From Larix kaempferi (lineage: Eukaryota > Streptophyta > Pinopsida > Pinales > Pinaceae): DNA of 64,000 bases. Positions 23,292 through 35,448 of the stretch are shown one piece after another. Below the pieces are notes generated by a model, which was not told the DNA's origin, did no database searches, and saw nothing but the letters and a program-made list of their open reading frames with translations. Position numbers and translations under genes: made by a program. Positions within the stretch are counted from its first letter, which is position 1; each line of letters begins with the position of its first letter. The stretch covers positions 4,154,001 to 4,218,000 of the forward strand of contig BSBM01000252.1 in assembly GCA_027924585.1 (NCBI GenBank). Direction: 5' to 3'.

Positions 23292-26200
23292 CCCATACCC
23301 ATGGAGGAAACACCCATAAGAGTGTACATAAATAGCTCATCCCTTGTTTGCAATGTGTATCTTTTCCTTGGCCTGTCCCATGCCCTTGAAATATAGGCGC
23401 ATGCCCTTAAGACACTCGTTTCCTCTAATGTATCATAGCATGCTTTATTTTTTTTTCAAGCTATTAAATGAAAAAGGTTAAAAATTCGAAAACAAAAAAA
23501 TCCAAAAAGGGGGAGAATTGAATCATATCATACTGTATTTTGGAAAAATGGCAACAATTAGTCCTTGTCGCCCTTGAATATGGCACATAATTTGGTATCT
23601 GCTATTAGTACACCATCTACATTTTCCTTAGGAAAATGTACTAGTGTTTTGAACAGATATCCACTGATGTGTTATCCTTCCCATCACCAATAGAGCTTTC
23701 ATTAATGCATCTGGCATTGCAGATTTTATTAAGGTCGGTTACTCGAGTGCTATTTTTCCAAGTGTCCATTATGCGTCGTGCTATGTGTTCAAGGGAAGTT
23801 CAAACGGTGCCGGCCATTCCTCAAATATTCCTGACCAATCATTTCGGCCTTCCTTGTGTCAATATACAGTGTTGGATCTTGCAGTTCTACCAAATTATAT
23901 CACACTATTGCTCTTTGTTTCAAATCGGTTGATGTGGGAATCATTAATTCCCTCCTTCTAATGGATCTATTCCTATTGAAACTAAATCATCATCTAGGAA
24001 ATGGATCTAGAAACCTAGGAGTACCTTGGATCTTGCAGTCATTAGTGGCAGGTTTCCTCGCAAATGACAGTGGGTATACATCAATGAACCCTGATTATTT
24101 GATTCTAGAAGTGTTCGAATTCATAACATCTATTCACACTTGCTAGTTTGTACTCAGTAAGAGTCCATAATGATTATCGGTGAGTATCTTTGCATCTGTT
24201 AACAGTAAACATCAATGACCAGTAAGCAGATGTTGTTTTATTATGCTCGAAATCAATTCATTTATTTGCATGATATAAACTCGTACTATTTTTGGTTTGT
24301 AAATTGAAGACCTTGGGAAAAATAGTTGTATCACTCATCGATGCACTGCCCAAGTTGCGCAAGATTAAACTACCATGTCAAAAGTTCGATAAAGACCTTG
24401 TTCTTGCACTCATCAAATTGCATGTGCACACTTCTGAAAATTTTACTTTTGACATGGATCCACTGTGTTCGTGGCCATGCTTGTTTACTGCTAAGCATGG
24501 GTATGCCCGCCTCAGGAAGATATTGAATATTTGAGAAATTGTTATTTTTGACTTGCAGGTGTTCTCCCAAATCCCGCACCCATGAGCTAATCCTTTTTCA
24601 TCCTTGCTTTGATCAATAAAGAGTATCAATATGAAGAGTATCAATATAAAAAATAATGTATTTCGTCCCTTAGCTCCGCTTTAGACCTCACACATTATGG
24701 CGAAACAATTAACAATCAAATTAATACCCTTAACAAAGTGAAAGGAAGAAGCACATTTTACTATGCGCCCACAACATAAAGATAGAAGACAAGTACATAA
24801 GAGAACAATCCTCTCTTATATAATCATATCTTCCATAATCGAAAGGATTGAGTGAAGAAAGAGGTATCCTAAAGAGGAAAGGTTCAGTGATTGAAATGCT
24901 CACTTGAAGGCTCAAATCTAGTCTCCAACAGTCAATAGTGAGAATAAATGCACAAAAATTGCATTAATTGTGCATACGAATTTTGAATTTGTGACAAAAT
25001 CTTGAAAATACTATAAAAGTGGGTTTTTGAGTAAAAATAATCAAAAATCAAGAAAATGTATTATCCCACATTGAAAGTTGAAAGTTGAAATCTCATTTCC
25101 CAATACTATAAAACAAAGGCATTTGGGGCATGGTAAGGGACATAAGCAAAGGCATGTTGGAAGGATTTCAAGGTTGGAAAGCTCATCTTCAATAAATCTC
25201 TTGAAGGATCAAAGGAAAAGATGGAGAAGGTTGGCTCAAAGCAAAGGAGTGTGGATTCACCTCAAGCAAGGTTGTAAGTAAGCATTATTTATTCTTTGAA
25301 GTTATATGAAACAATTCAATTTTTCTTCCATTTATGAGTTTAAGTTTTTCCCTCCAAATTTAGTTTGAATTCAAAATGGTTAAAGATCTTAGAAAATTTT
25401 AGATAATTGTTCATTTCTGTCATTGAATCTCACCTAATTCATAATAAGATAGCTAATTAGTGTAGACACATCCCTACTACTATTGCTGTCAACAACATGT
25501 CAAAGAAAATATATGCATATATAAAGTTAGAAACTCATTCCTTCATTCATTCCAACATCCAGAGATGAAGAGAATCCATGCCATGGTAATTCCAATTGGT
25601 AAACCAAAGGGAAATTAGTTATCCAAAATCTATACTTGATCCCACCCTAATAAAAAACAGCCTAGCTACCTGTTGTAGCCACAACGATCCCATCTTTTCC
25701 AAAAAAGATGGGAGCCCCTATTTCAGTTTTTTATTTACTTAGTTTATTTTTCTCAAAATCACTTTATTATTATCTTGTTTAGATAACTTTGTTTATGATT
25801 TTGCTTAAAGGTACTTCAAAATTAAATCTGAAACAAATTTAGCTTTTGATTAAAGCCAATTTTGATCTTGTTGATCCATTTAATTAAGTAAAAGAACAAA
25901 TGTTGGTAGTGGGAAGTCGGGATGATCATATGCTCATATTAACCTTCCCAATGTTCCGATCTGGATGTCTTTATTTGATAAATTTCGGTAGTGGGAAGTA
26001 GAGAGTTTATTTTAAAAAAATTTAAATTACCAATCATGACTTCCCGACTCAGATGCTTGCAAAAGTCAGAATTTGGCATGAAATTTAGTTAACTTTATTT
26101 AAGTTTGTTGACTTCCCGACCCCGATCGGAAGTCACTAGTAGGGGAAGTTATTTTTTATGCTCAAACTTTAATCCTGACTCCCAATTCCCGACTTTCCCT

Positions 26201-26690
26201 ATTCATGGTAAATTTTGGCAGTCGGAAGTCAAGGTGTTATGAAATTGTTATATTAAATTTACTCCTGACTCCTGAATTTTTCAAATTTTTGGGGTCCCAC
26301 ATCTACATTCCTACATTCACATCCAAAATTCATATTTTGCATGCACTAAAACATCTTGAAGCATGTGCCAAATTAATGCAATTAATGGGCGATTAATATC
26401 TAACTGTTGATTTCAGATCAACATTGTTGTGATTAAAGAGTAGTTGATTTGGTCCTAATGTAACTTACACTTAATTAATTTTTGAATTTTTTTCACCGTT
26501 ACGACATAGTGAACTAAGATTCCAGCACAACAAGATTCTTTGTTTAAGCATGTAGATTTCATTACTTTCAGTGAATTTGTTTCAGGTTTTTCCTAGGTAT
26601 CGTATGATTTTATTGAGTTTCTTTTTACTTTTTCATAGTTGAAGTGCCTTATTCAATTTTCTACCGGATTGTAGTTCCATTATCTCTATC
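23292..26690. other. Anonymous DNA, possible 3' end of the host element
   Basis: No protein recognised. A purine run AAAAAGGGGGAGAA at about 23503-23516 followed by TTGAATC could be the polypurine tract and 3' LTR start of the plus-strand element, but no second LTR copy was found. A perfect 10-bp inverted repeat with a 4-nt loop (CCCATCTTTT) lies at 25689-25712. GACTTCCCGACT-like words recur at 25900-26210. Confidence 0.4.
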
Positions 26691-29600
26691 ATGGCTAAAA
26701 TAACCAGGTCTAAGGCCATTGAGAGGAATTGAAGCTAAAATACCCCAATTTTGGCTTCTATTCAGACACAGACATGCAAGTTTATGATATTCTTTGTCTG
26801 GACTGGGCCAGAATCTGTAGCTTCTTCGATAGCGATGAATTTTCAAAATTCAAAGATAAAGCCCTAATTTACCATAACATTGACAATTCTCAACTTCATG
26901 CTATTGCTACGCACCCAGCCATTTTTCCCTATACGAACTTATTCAAGTGGATGATTGACTATGCAAATATTCTAACCGGCACATTCATAGACTCCAACCA
27001 TATTTTCTACGCTTCTTTTAAGACATATACGTTTTCAAGTATTTATTCATTAAAGACCCCACAATGGATTCTCACACAAGAATTCATAAGGGCATTTTAG
27101 AATACATATGAGATAGAAATTCTTCTGAAGACCTGTATGGATGACACTGACACTTTTATACTCAAGCCGAACATGCAATATCCAATTGCTCTTCTCAGAG
27201 AACCGTATAAATTACTTGCAGTCATGATTTGCACGTTTTATGGTGAATATACTTGCTAGCACTTCAAGTTGTAATGGGACCCCTTAGCACATTACATATC
27301 AACCTTAGCACATTACATATCAACCACAAGAAAAATATTCAATTGGGCACACATTTTTATTGTCACCTTCAAAGATGCAATTGCTTAAGCACAAAAGATT
27401 CCATCCATTAGGAAGCCTAAGTTTTACTTATTGGTTTATCTGATGGATATTGTGTGTGCTTCCATCTCTTATCCTACCATGAATTGGCATTGGACCAGAG
27501 AAAAGCCTCCAATTCATATTTATTATTCAATTCTCTAGGAAGATAACTACAAACCCTATATTTATGACATCTGTGAAAAAATCATTGGTGTTGTTTACTT
27601 TCCTGTTTTCAAAATGAATGTTCCTAGGGTTTCGAAAAATTCCATTTCTTTGATTTATACTATGGGTGATTGATATGTTGGAGAGTAATTTAATTACTTC
27701 AGAATTTGGGGTAGTAAATCATTGCATTTGTTGCCTAGGTTTGTCCTGACATGATGGTTCTTACTGAAGTAAATTTCCAGACTGTTTATGATGGATTTCA
27801 TGGTCAATGTCATTCCTTAAAGAGAAGAGCATGGTCTAAATTCCCTCTATACATTGGACATTTAATGATTCATAATGAAACACACGATATCACTTTGGCT
27901 AAAGAATTCAATAATTTGAAATTGGATTTTGCAGAGAAAATGATGCATGACCCCAAGGGGTTTATAGCAAATCACTTTGTACAACCACATTTTAAAAAAT
28001 CTTATGTACATGAGCAACAACCAGATGATCCTTGTACCAGGGCGCACATAGGTTTGAAGAAGTTATGAGAAAAGTAATTGATGCAGACCATAGGATTCTC
28101 ATACATGAAGCCCAGAATCAACACAAGGTTAAGGTTATGGAGGAGAGAAACAATATTTTTCAACAACAAAAAAAAGATTCCAGAGAAGAAATGGAGGCTG
28201 CTAATATAGCTATAGTTGTCAGTCCAACCTTATCTCAGTCCAATGCACAACAACAATTAGACAGGAAGCATGGTAAGTATCCTATGTCAGCTACTCAACC
28301 TTCCACTCCCATTAAAAATCTTAAAAATCTCATTTAATAGACCCAAATCCTTCAAGGTAAGTCTCTTTCTCATGCTCATCCTATTTACAATATTGATCCT
28401 ATTCCTATGATAGCACCAAACATCTCTGTGAAAACTGAAAAACAAATTGAGTCAGTTGTCAATCCTTCTTGTCAAACATCTATTAATGATTTTATTGATT
28501 TAGAAAAGGAGAAACATGTGGAAGTTATTAATCCAACTCCAATAGTTCAGGAACCTCAACAAACATCTGCCCCTTCAAATAACCAGACTGTTAATGGTAA
28601 TGCCACTAGTCCTAACTTTCATCCATCCATAGATAGTGGTCTATCATAAATTCCTAATATTGATGATCCTATCCCTCAATCTACTTGAAATTCACCACAC
28701 AATTCACTTCCTGCTACCAACCCTTCTGATTTGGTTGCACAATATCCTAATCCATCCACTCAACCATCCACTCAGGCTGGATTGGATACTTTAGTTGATA
28801 TTATTGTTTCAAAACAACCAATAACCTCTCAATAAGATACTCAATTGGTTGAAGTTGATACCCATACCATTCCTTTACAATATGAAATTATTACTCCTCT
28901 TACTCAATACACTAAATCCCTTCTGAGAACATGCCTGCAATTGCTTCTCCCCAAAATACTCTACCACTACCTCAAGATTCATCTTAGTTAGTAACTTCCA
29001 TTGCTATTCAACCATTGCCTATTACAAATACAACAGAACTTCTGACTTCCATTGTTGAAGGCTCAACATATTTTGGTGAGGATGTTGTAGTGGTGCTTGG
29101 AGACTATTTTTTTAGTAAATGACAAAAGGAAGTGCTGAGAAAAGGTCACAAAAGGAATAGGGAATGGGAAGTGCAAGAATAGGGAAGGATAAGTGCAGGT
29201 TGGGCCAGTTCCAAACCAAGTCATATGGAAGCAGGCCACTGATTACCCACAAATAGAGGCCATATAAGTTGCTACAACTATGGGAGCCTTTGTTGGGGCT
29301 AATTTTGATTCTGTCTCCACTTTAAACAAGGCATTGGAAGAGGAGAAATCTAAGAATGTGGCATTGCAAGCAGAGAAAAAATCTCTTCATGAGAATCTGA
29401 TAAAGCAAATGGAGAACCTCAAAGATCAACATCTTTCATAGCTGCAGAGTTTGCAAGTTCATATTCAATAGTTATCTCAACAAAAGCCAATTGCAGAAGC
29501 TAAGGTGATTGAGAAAGCTTCTAATATTGTTGATATCGAGATGAAAATGGAACAATGCAAAGATCATAATCTCTCTTTTGAATTTTTCAAATTGACTACA

Positions 29601-30297
29601 CAAGAGTTCAAGGAAGAAGCCATTTCCTGCAATGATAATTTGAGATAGACTTAGAACCTGTACTTTCAAGGCCTGAATGAAGTGCAAGATGACTTCAATT
29701 ATTTTGAACATTTGTCAGATATCCTTGTAGGGCATGTGAAAAAAAAGGAAGAAGGGTCATTTAGCATATGAGAAACTTTGTGAATGGGAAACACATTTGA
29801 AAACTGATCCACAGACTCTTCCTCATTTGGACTCAGTAAATTGATGAGGAATGAATCTCAATCAAATCCTAGGAACTTCTCTGTGATGAGGTGACTTGCA
29901 TGATTGAAAAAGGTTAGAAAATTTGTGCCAGACAGTGGATGTTGATAGATGATCACATGGAAACTATGGGAATTCCTGTTTTTGCTTAATTGGAAGAATC
30001 GGTGCCAGCTAGGTTTAAATCGCTAAGGTGGTTGTGATGAGAGAACAATTAGTAGACATGATTTGGGACACCACTCAACTGGATATCTCCTCGTTCAGAT
30101 TGTTTATTTCAATCACGAGTCAATTGAAGGATACTTTTCAAGGGTTTCTGGACACTTGGTCTAATATCCGCAATAAGGAAATTAGGTCTTATTTGTGTAA
30201 GGCACAACTTCAGCTTGAACATGATGACTATCCTGATGTGGTCAAAATGTGGGATGTCTATTCTAAATGGAAGGATTATCTTACTAATCTGGGCTAG
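26691..30297 (+). pseudogene. Unnamed plant protein family, copy 1, heavily decayed
   Basis: Function unknown. ATG at 26691 (MAKITRSKAIERN) is followed by a frame change. An N-terminal globular part (26729-27100) has ATHPAIFPYTNLFKWM and FYASFKTYTFSSIYSLKTPQ. Stops then alternate with further matches: PYKLLAVMICTFYGEY and FNWAHIF (27200-27390), KFYLLVYLMDIVCASISYP (27415-27475), NYKPYIYDICEK (27545-27580), KFPLYIGH (27838-27862) and FNNLKLDFAEKMMHDPKGF (27907-27963). These align in order with the minus-strand protein at 60448-63515. The C-terminal part (28100-29760) is Gln/Ser/Pro-rich and then Lys/Glu-rich coiled coil. The last open stretch (30028-30297) has no clear partner. Many stops and at least three frameshifts. 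Confidence 0.65.
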
Positions 30298-31371
30298 GGT
30301 AGTTAGTATTTATTTCTTAGTTTCAGGATATTTTTCCTTCTTTTTTGTATCTACATTTATCCACTTGATTGTATTTATTTTGGACTCAAGAAAACAAGGA
30401 GGAAACATAGTGTCAAACTGCTGGTGGAATTTCTTTATGCCAGTCCCTGTAGAACTCTCTGTCTTTTGAGACTAGTTATGTAATGATTTACAGGCTTGCT
30501 AATGAAAGGTGGAATGTTTCATGCATATGTTTTTCAACATACTGTTAGATAAGTTTTCTTATTCTACTTGTGTTTCCTTTTAATTTAATCATTGTTTAAC
30601 ATGTTTCATATGTTAGTAATTGTGAAGGTTAATTAATCATTATGAATTTCTTCATTATGGTGAACTATTATGACAGGGTGATTTGAATTGGTTCATTTAT
30701 CTCTGTTATGACATGATTCCTTTGTGGATTATCAACATTTTGGGATACTAATTTTTTGACATGATTGTTTACTGATTTTAGTACTGATTATTCTAAACAT
30801 CTACTTCTTTGAATCTTAAAACTAGTTTAGTTAAATGATGTTTTTGTTTAACTACTATCAGTAGGTTTTCTTTGATGAAAATAAAGTTTTATCTTCATTT
30901 TTTTCACTGATCCTATTTAATTAACAGAATCTAGTGACAACATTTTAACCGATCTCAAGTAGGTTTTCCTGCTTGAATTTTCTAACCAAATTTATCCCAA
31001 CTTCACTTAGATCTTTTAGGATTAATAATTATAACTATTCACCTTAAACATAAGTGTCCTCTTATAGGAGAAAAATCACAAGGCCAACGGAGGCTTATAA
31101 TCATCGGAAGTAGTCATCCCAAATGACTTGGAAATAGGGAAACTCTTGCGAGTGTTTTCTGAAGTTCTTGGATCAGATTGCTTTCCTTATGTTGACGACT
31201 GAACCAATTCCTCAACGTCAACACTACCTTGATAAACTGGTGTCCATGATTAAAGAACTTGGCTTGTAGTGTGACATCATTGGATCCTTGTCACCGACAC
31301 TTCATGTTCGACCTATGTTGTAGTTCCATAAGGGGAAGGGGATATCCCAAGGGACTGCAGTGCAAAGAAGG
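30298..31371. other. Anonymous DNA left of gypsy D
   Basis: AT-rich, no gene recognised. It ends at the gypsy D target site (GAAGG at 31367-31371). Confidence 0.5.
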
Positions 31372-31607
31372 TGAAGTGTCCCCTTCCAGATTACACTAAA
31401 AAACTGTCTAAAAGAACAACCAATGGAGAATAAATCCATATCTTAAAATAGATAATATTGAATATATGATTTGATGAGTTATACATTACAATAGGTTTGG
31501 ATTTTATATATCCCATAGTGCCTTTTCATTTATAAAGGACACGTCTGTTCATTATTAGCTAATAATTATATTTATGATTTATGATTTATTATGTTATATT
31601 CATAACA
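31372..31607 (-). repeat. 3' LTR of element D
   Basis: 236 bp, TGAAGTGTCCCC to TCATAACA. About 92% identical by eye to 41507-41743. Confidence 0.92.
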
Positions 31608-31645
31608 TTTCCTTCCTCTTTAGAAGGGCTTTGTCCTCAAAGCAA
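31608..31645 (-). other. Polypurine tract of element D and conserved upstream word
   Basis: On the minus strand GCTTTGAGGACAAAGC is followed by a purine run (CTAAAGAGGAAGGAAA) and the LTR. Gypsy B has the same first word at the same place. Confidence 0.8.
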
Positions 31646-31767
31646 TTTGAAAAAGTTAGTCTTTTCTTTGCTCATCGCATCATTGAATTTTTGGTCACAC
31701 TTGATGACACATGACGATATGGCTTGTTGAGTGTTGAACACAACATTCAATATGTATAAGGATCAAT

Positions 31768-32990
31768 TTATCCTAAATTGATTCGATGTTGAACGTTGCG
31801 CTCCCACAGTGGATCGACATCATGGGATTTGAGTGCACTGGTATCAATATCGTTCGTTAGTGGTTCATGATTTTTAGGATGTCTACTTCTATGATTGGGA
31901 TGTTGATAGGGAATTCTTATAACATTATTTCTCTTGATAACATTTGTAGTGTTTTTTGGTTTTAACCTTTGCATATGATTTTCTTCAACAAGATTAACAT
32001 CTTGAGCAGTGAACTGAACTAGATCTATAATCATTTTTTTCTACAAATTGTATTTTTGAATATTTTGATGTCTTGTTCTATATTTCGTCTAATTTGTTTT
32101 CTAACAGATATTTTTCATTCTTAATCTTCTTAATCATCTCTTATTGTGAATTTTCTTCATATTTGGACTTCTTAAGTTGTTTCTTAAGATATTCATTATG
32201 ATTTTTGAGATAGCAATTTTCTTCTTGCTTCTCTAGAATATTTCCTTCGATGTCTTCACTACAGTGCTCTATCTTCTCACTATTTTTCAATTTCTTAATT
32301 TTTGTAACTAACATCTTATTATGGTTTCTTAGCTAGAAAGGTTCTTCTATATTGCTTGATAATGTGTTATTGACTTTTGTGATCTCTAACTTGTGTGCCT
32401 TTTTAGTGTTGTCATTCCTTTGCTGGAGTTCTTTAATTTGTTTATGACGTTGGCAGATCTCTGACTCTTGGCATTCTAATTTTTCATGGATTTTCGCAAT
32501 TTCTTCATCCTCGTCATTCAGGATTTTTTTTAAACAAATTATTTATATTTTATTATCATCAAATCTTTCTTGATACCTTGATTTTGTAATCTCTGATTGA
32601 AATCTTTTTCATCCTTTAATTCGTCAATTTGTGCAGATAGTTTTTCTATCTGATTTTTTTGGTTGGAAATTTTCTCTTCTCTGTATTCTATTTGATATTT
32701 TTGTAGTTTAATCACCATTTCCAAATTTTCATTAATAAATTGATAATGCCTTGATTTAGTTTCTAATTCTTCTATTTGTAACAACAAACTGGTTTCCATA
32801 GTTTTCGACTTTTTTGGCGATAGAGGGTCTTCCTTTGATTTTGACTTCTTCGACAATGAATGGTCCTCGACTTTTTCAGTGCTAGATGGTCTTCCTTTGA
32901 CTTTGAATTCTCCAGCGATAAATGGTATTCGACTTCTTCACCGAAAAATGGTCTTCCTTTTGCGTTGACTCTTGTCTTATTTCCCCTTTT
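31768..32990 (-). pseudogene. Coiled-coil protein of element D
   Basis: Function unknown. Reading leftward, a Lys/Glu/Gln/Asn-rich region with heptad-like Leu/Ile spacing runs from about 32856 (LLLQIEELETKSRHYQFI, KNQIEKLSAQIDELKDEKD) to about 32050 (KNHNEYLKKQLKKSKYEEN). A few stops and a frame change interrupt it. It ends in a short basic segment (32034-31768) with VNLVEENHMQRLKPKN. The first 150 bases (32800-32960) contain tandem copies of a unit of about 60 bp with GGTCTTCCTTTGA. It could serve as a structural (gag-like) or RNA-binding partner, but no zinc knuckle or other known domain is seen. Confidence 0.6.
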
Positions 32991-33262
32991 TTGTATAAAG
33001 TAATAATTGTAATTGATACAATTATCAAAGAGTAATATTTATTACTATTATTAATTTAATAATAATAATAGTATTCTTAATAAATTTTCTTTTGAAAAGG
33101 ATGACTTAGGGTTTTAAAATAATTATTAATAATTAATAATACTAATTATTATTAATTTGTAAAGGTTAATGGTTTGGGTAATAATTTTTTTTAAACAAAT
33201 ATTGTAATAATGGAATATTATTTATAATATTTGAATTTATTAAAAAATGGGATTAGGGATTA

Positions 33263-33267
33263 CATTG
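33263..33267. repeat. Target site duplication of copia E, left copy
   Basis: CATTG, repeated exactly at 40340-40344. Confidence 0.95.
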
Positions 33268-33956
33268 TGTTAATTTTCCAAAATTTACTTCAATCTGATC
33301 TAGGATATTAACTGAGAGAACAAGATGTACATCATATCTACAACATATCAATCATAGACAAAATAATGCAAGCACACAAGAGACACAGAGTTTACTTGGG
33401 GAAAACCATAAAGGTGAAAATCCCCAATAACTTCCTCAGAGATAGATAGAGCAATGACACAACCCAAGCATAAGAGATAGACATCTCCTAGCAGTAGCTT
33501 CTCCTCCTCCACATGTGTGCTACTCTCCCAAGAGTGTGACAGAGAATAGAATGATGAAATAGAGTGCCTCCCGCACTCTATTTATACTTGACTTGACTTG
33601 CCTAATAACCTTTACTAGGTCAGCCTCAACTTAACCACATAACACAATGCTGACTGGGCTGACACCCAATAGGGTGGTCTAATAACCCTTTGACCCACAT
33701 GGCCGACCCCCAATAGGGTGGTCTAATAACCCTTTGACCCACATGACTTATACAGGGCCAACCCCAACAAGGTGGTCTAATAACCCATCAAGTATAAGTT
33801 AAGACACTTATAATATAAATGACGACACTTCCGTATAGAGGAATAATAACATCTCTATAGGAATACAAACACTTATGTATAGAGGAATAATACCATCTCT
33901 ATAGGAATACAATGTACATATATGAAATACATTCTGAAGTTACATATACATCAACA
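33268..33956 (-). repeat. 3' LTR of copia E, with internal duplication
   Basis: 689 bp. It is about 45 bp longer than its partner because a segment with TATAGAGGAATAATA and ATCTCTATAGGAATAC (about 33825-33912) is present twice. Confidence 0.93.
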
Positions 33957-34229
33957 CTCCCTCTTAACTGGGAAGGTATTTCTCGACATAGGTCTTCTAG
34001 CACAAGTCTTCTTCTCTGGATCATCGTCATCGTCACCATTGTTGCTATCTCAATCAATCTCTGAATCTACTCATCAAAGGAAGTTCTATAGAGCCAGTCC
34101 TTTTTCATACTGGATGTAGGCCCACCATCTACATGTCTTCATCATCACTGGCCATACTATGGAATCCTAAGGACTTATTACGTGCGTCAACAAAACCTAG
34201 CGTAGACTATAGGTTCTTTTACATGTTAA

Positions 34230-34800
34230 CCTTCACAAAACCTACTTAGAGCATCCCAGGATGTTACGAGCAAACCGCTCTACCTATCTGGATCTCGATA
34301 GAGCATCCCAGGCTATTACGAGCACATCGCTCTACCTGTCCAGATTTTAAAGGATCTTTTTTATGTGAACTTTCGCAAAACCTACTCAGAGCATCCCAGG
34401 ATGTTATGAGCAAACCGCTCTACCTGTCTGGATCTCAATAGAGTATCCCAGGATGTTACGAGCACACCAATCTACCTGTCCTGATTTTAAAGGATCTTTT
34501 CTATGTGAAACTGTAGCAAAACCTACTCAGAGCATCCCAGGATGTTACGAGCACACCGCTCTACCTGTCTGGATCTCGATAGAGAAACCCAGGATGTTAC
34601 GAGCACACCGCTCTACCTGTCCAGTTTTTAAAGGGTCTTTTCTATGCTACCTGTAGCAAAACCTACTCATAGAATCCCAGGATGTTATGAGCACACCACT
34701 CTATCTGTCTGGATCTCGATAGAGCAACCCAAGATGTTACGAGCACACCGCTCTGCCTGTCCGATTTTTAAAGGGTCTTTTCTATGCTACCTACACAACC
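34230..34800 (-). repeat. 140-bp tandem repeats of copia E
   Basis: About four units, each with two half-units. AGCATCCCAGGATGTTACGA-like words begin near 34251, 34303, 34391, 34444, 34532, 34584, 34672 and 34724, so spacings alternate between about 52 and 88 bp. Confidence 0.88.
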
Positions 34801-34839
34801 TGTCCACGGCCATAGAGTATCAAACCAATACTCACCATA

Positions 34840-35375
34840 CATCATCCTGATGTACATCATCTAGAACAACATCCTGAAGGTCGTCATTTGTGGGCATCCT
34901 GATCATACAATGCATCTTCCTGACGCATACACAGTATCTGCCTGATACATATCATCATACATGATCTACCTGATCATACAATGTATCTACCTGATACACA
35001 TACAAATAAATGATCCACCTGATCATACCTTATACATATCAACACACATGATCCACCTGATCATACCTTATACGTATCAACACACATGATCCATCTGATC
35101 ATACAATGTATCCACCTGATACATATACAAATACATATACATGATCCAACTGATCATATCTAGCATCAACATGATGCATACATACATAAATGATCCAACT
35201 GATCATATCCAGCATCAACATGATGTATACATACATAAATGATCCAACTGATCATATCCAACATCAACATGATGCATACAAATACATAAATGATCCAACT
35301 GATCATATCCAGCATCATCATGATGCATACAAATATAAAGCAGCAACTGGAGCATCGCCATGATGCTCATCATCC
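34840..35375 (-). repeat. Array of short hairpins with 5-nt loops, copia E
   Basis: At least a dozen units such as TACATC-ATCCT-GATGTA, GTATC-TGCCT-GATAC, ATGATC-TACCT-GATCAT, TGTATC-CACCT-GATACA and GCATC-AACAT-GATGC. From 35126 on they form a tandem repeat of about 50 bp. Same motif and place as in copia C. Confidence 0.88.
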
Positions 35376-35448
35376 AATGCTTACATCCATAGCCATGTGA
35401 AGGATCCTCCTTCCAACATGCTTGGAATGGCTTCAGCAAATGTGTCCA

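Noticed and set aside
34230-35375. CRISPR-like array
   Set aside because: Repeats with short, self-complementary units and no unique spacers of constant length, in a plant retrotransposon; this is satellite-like DNA.
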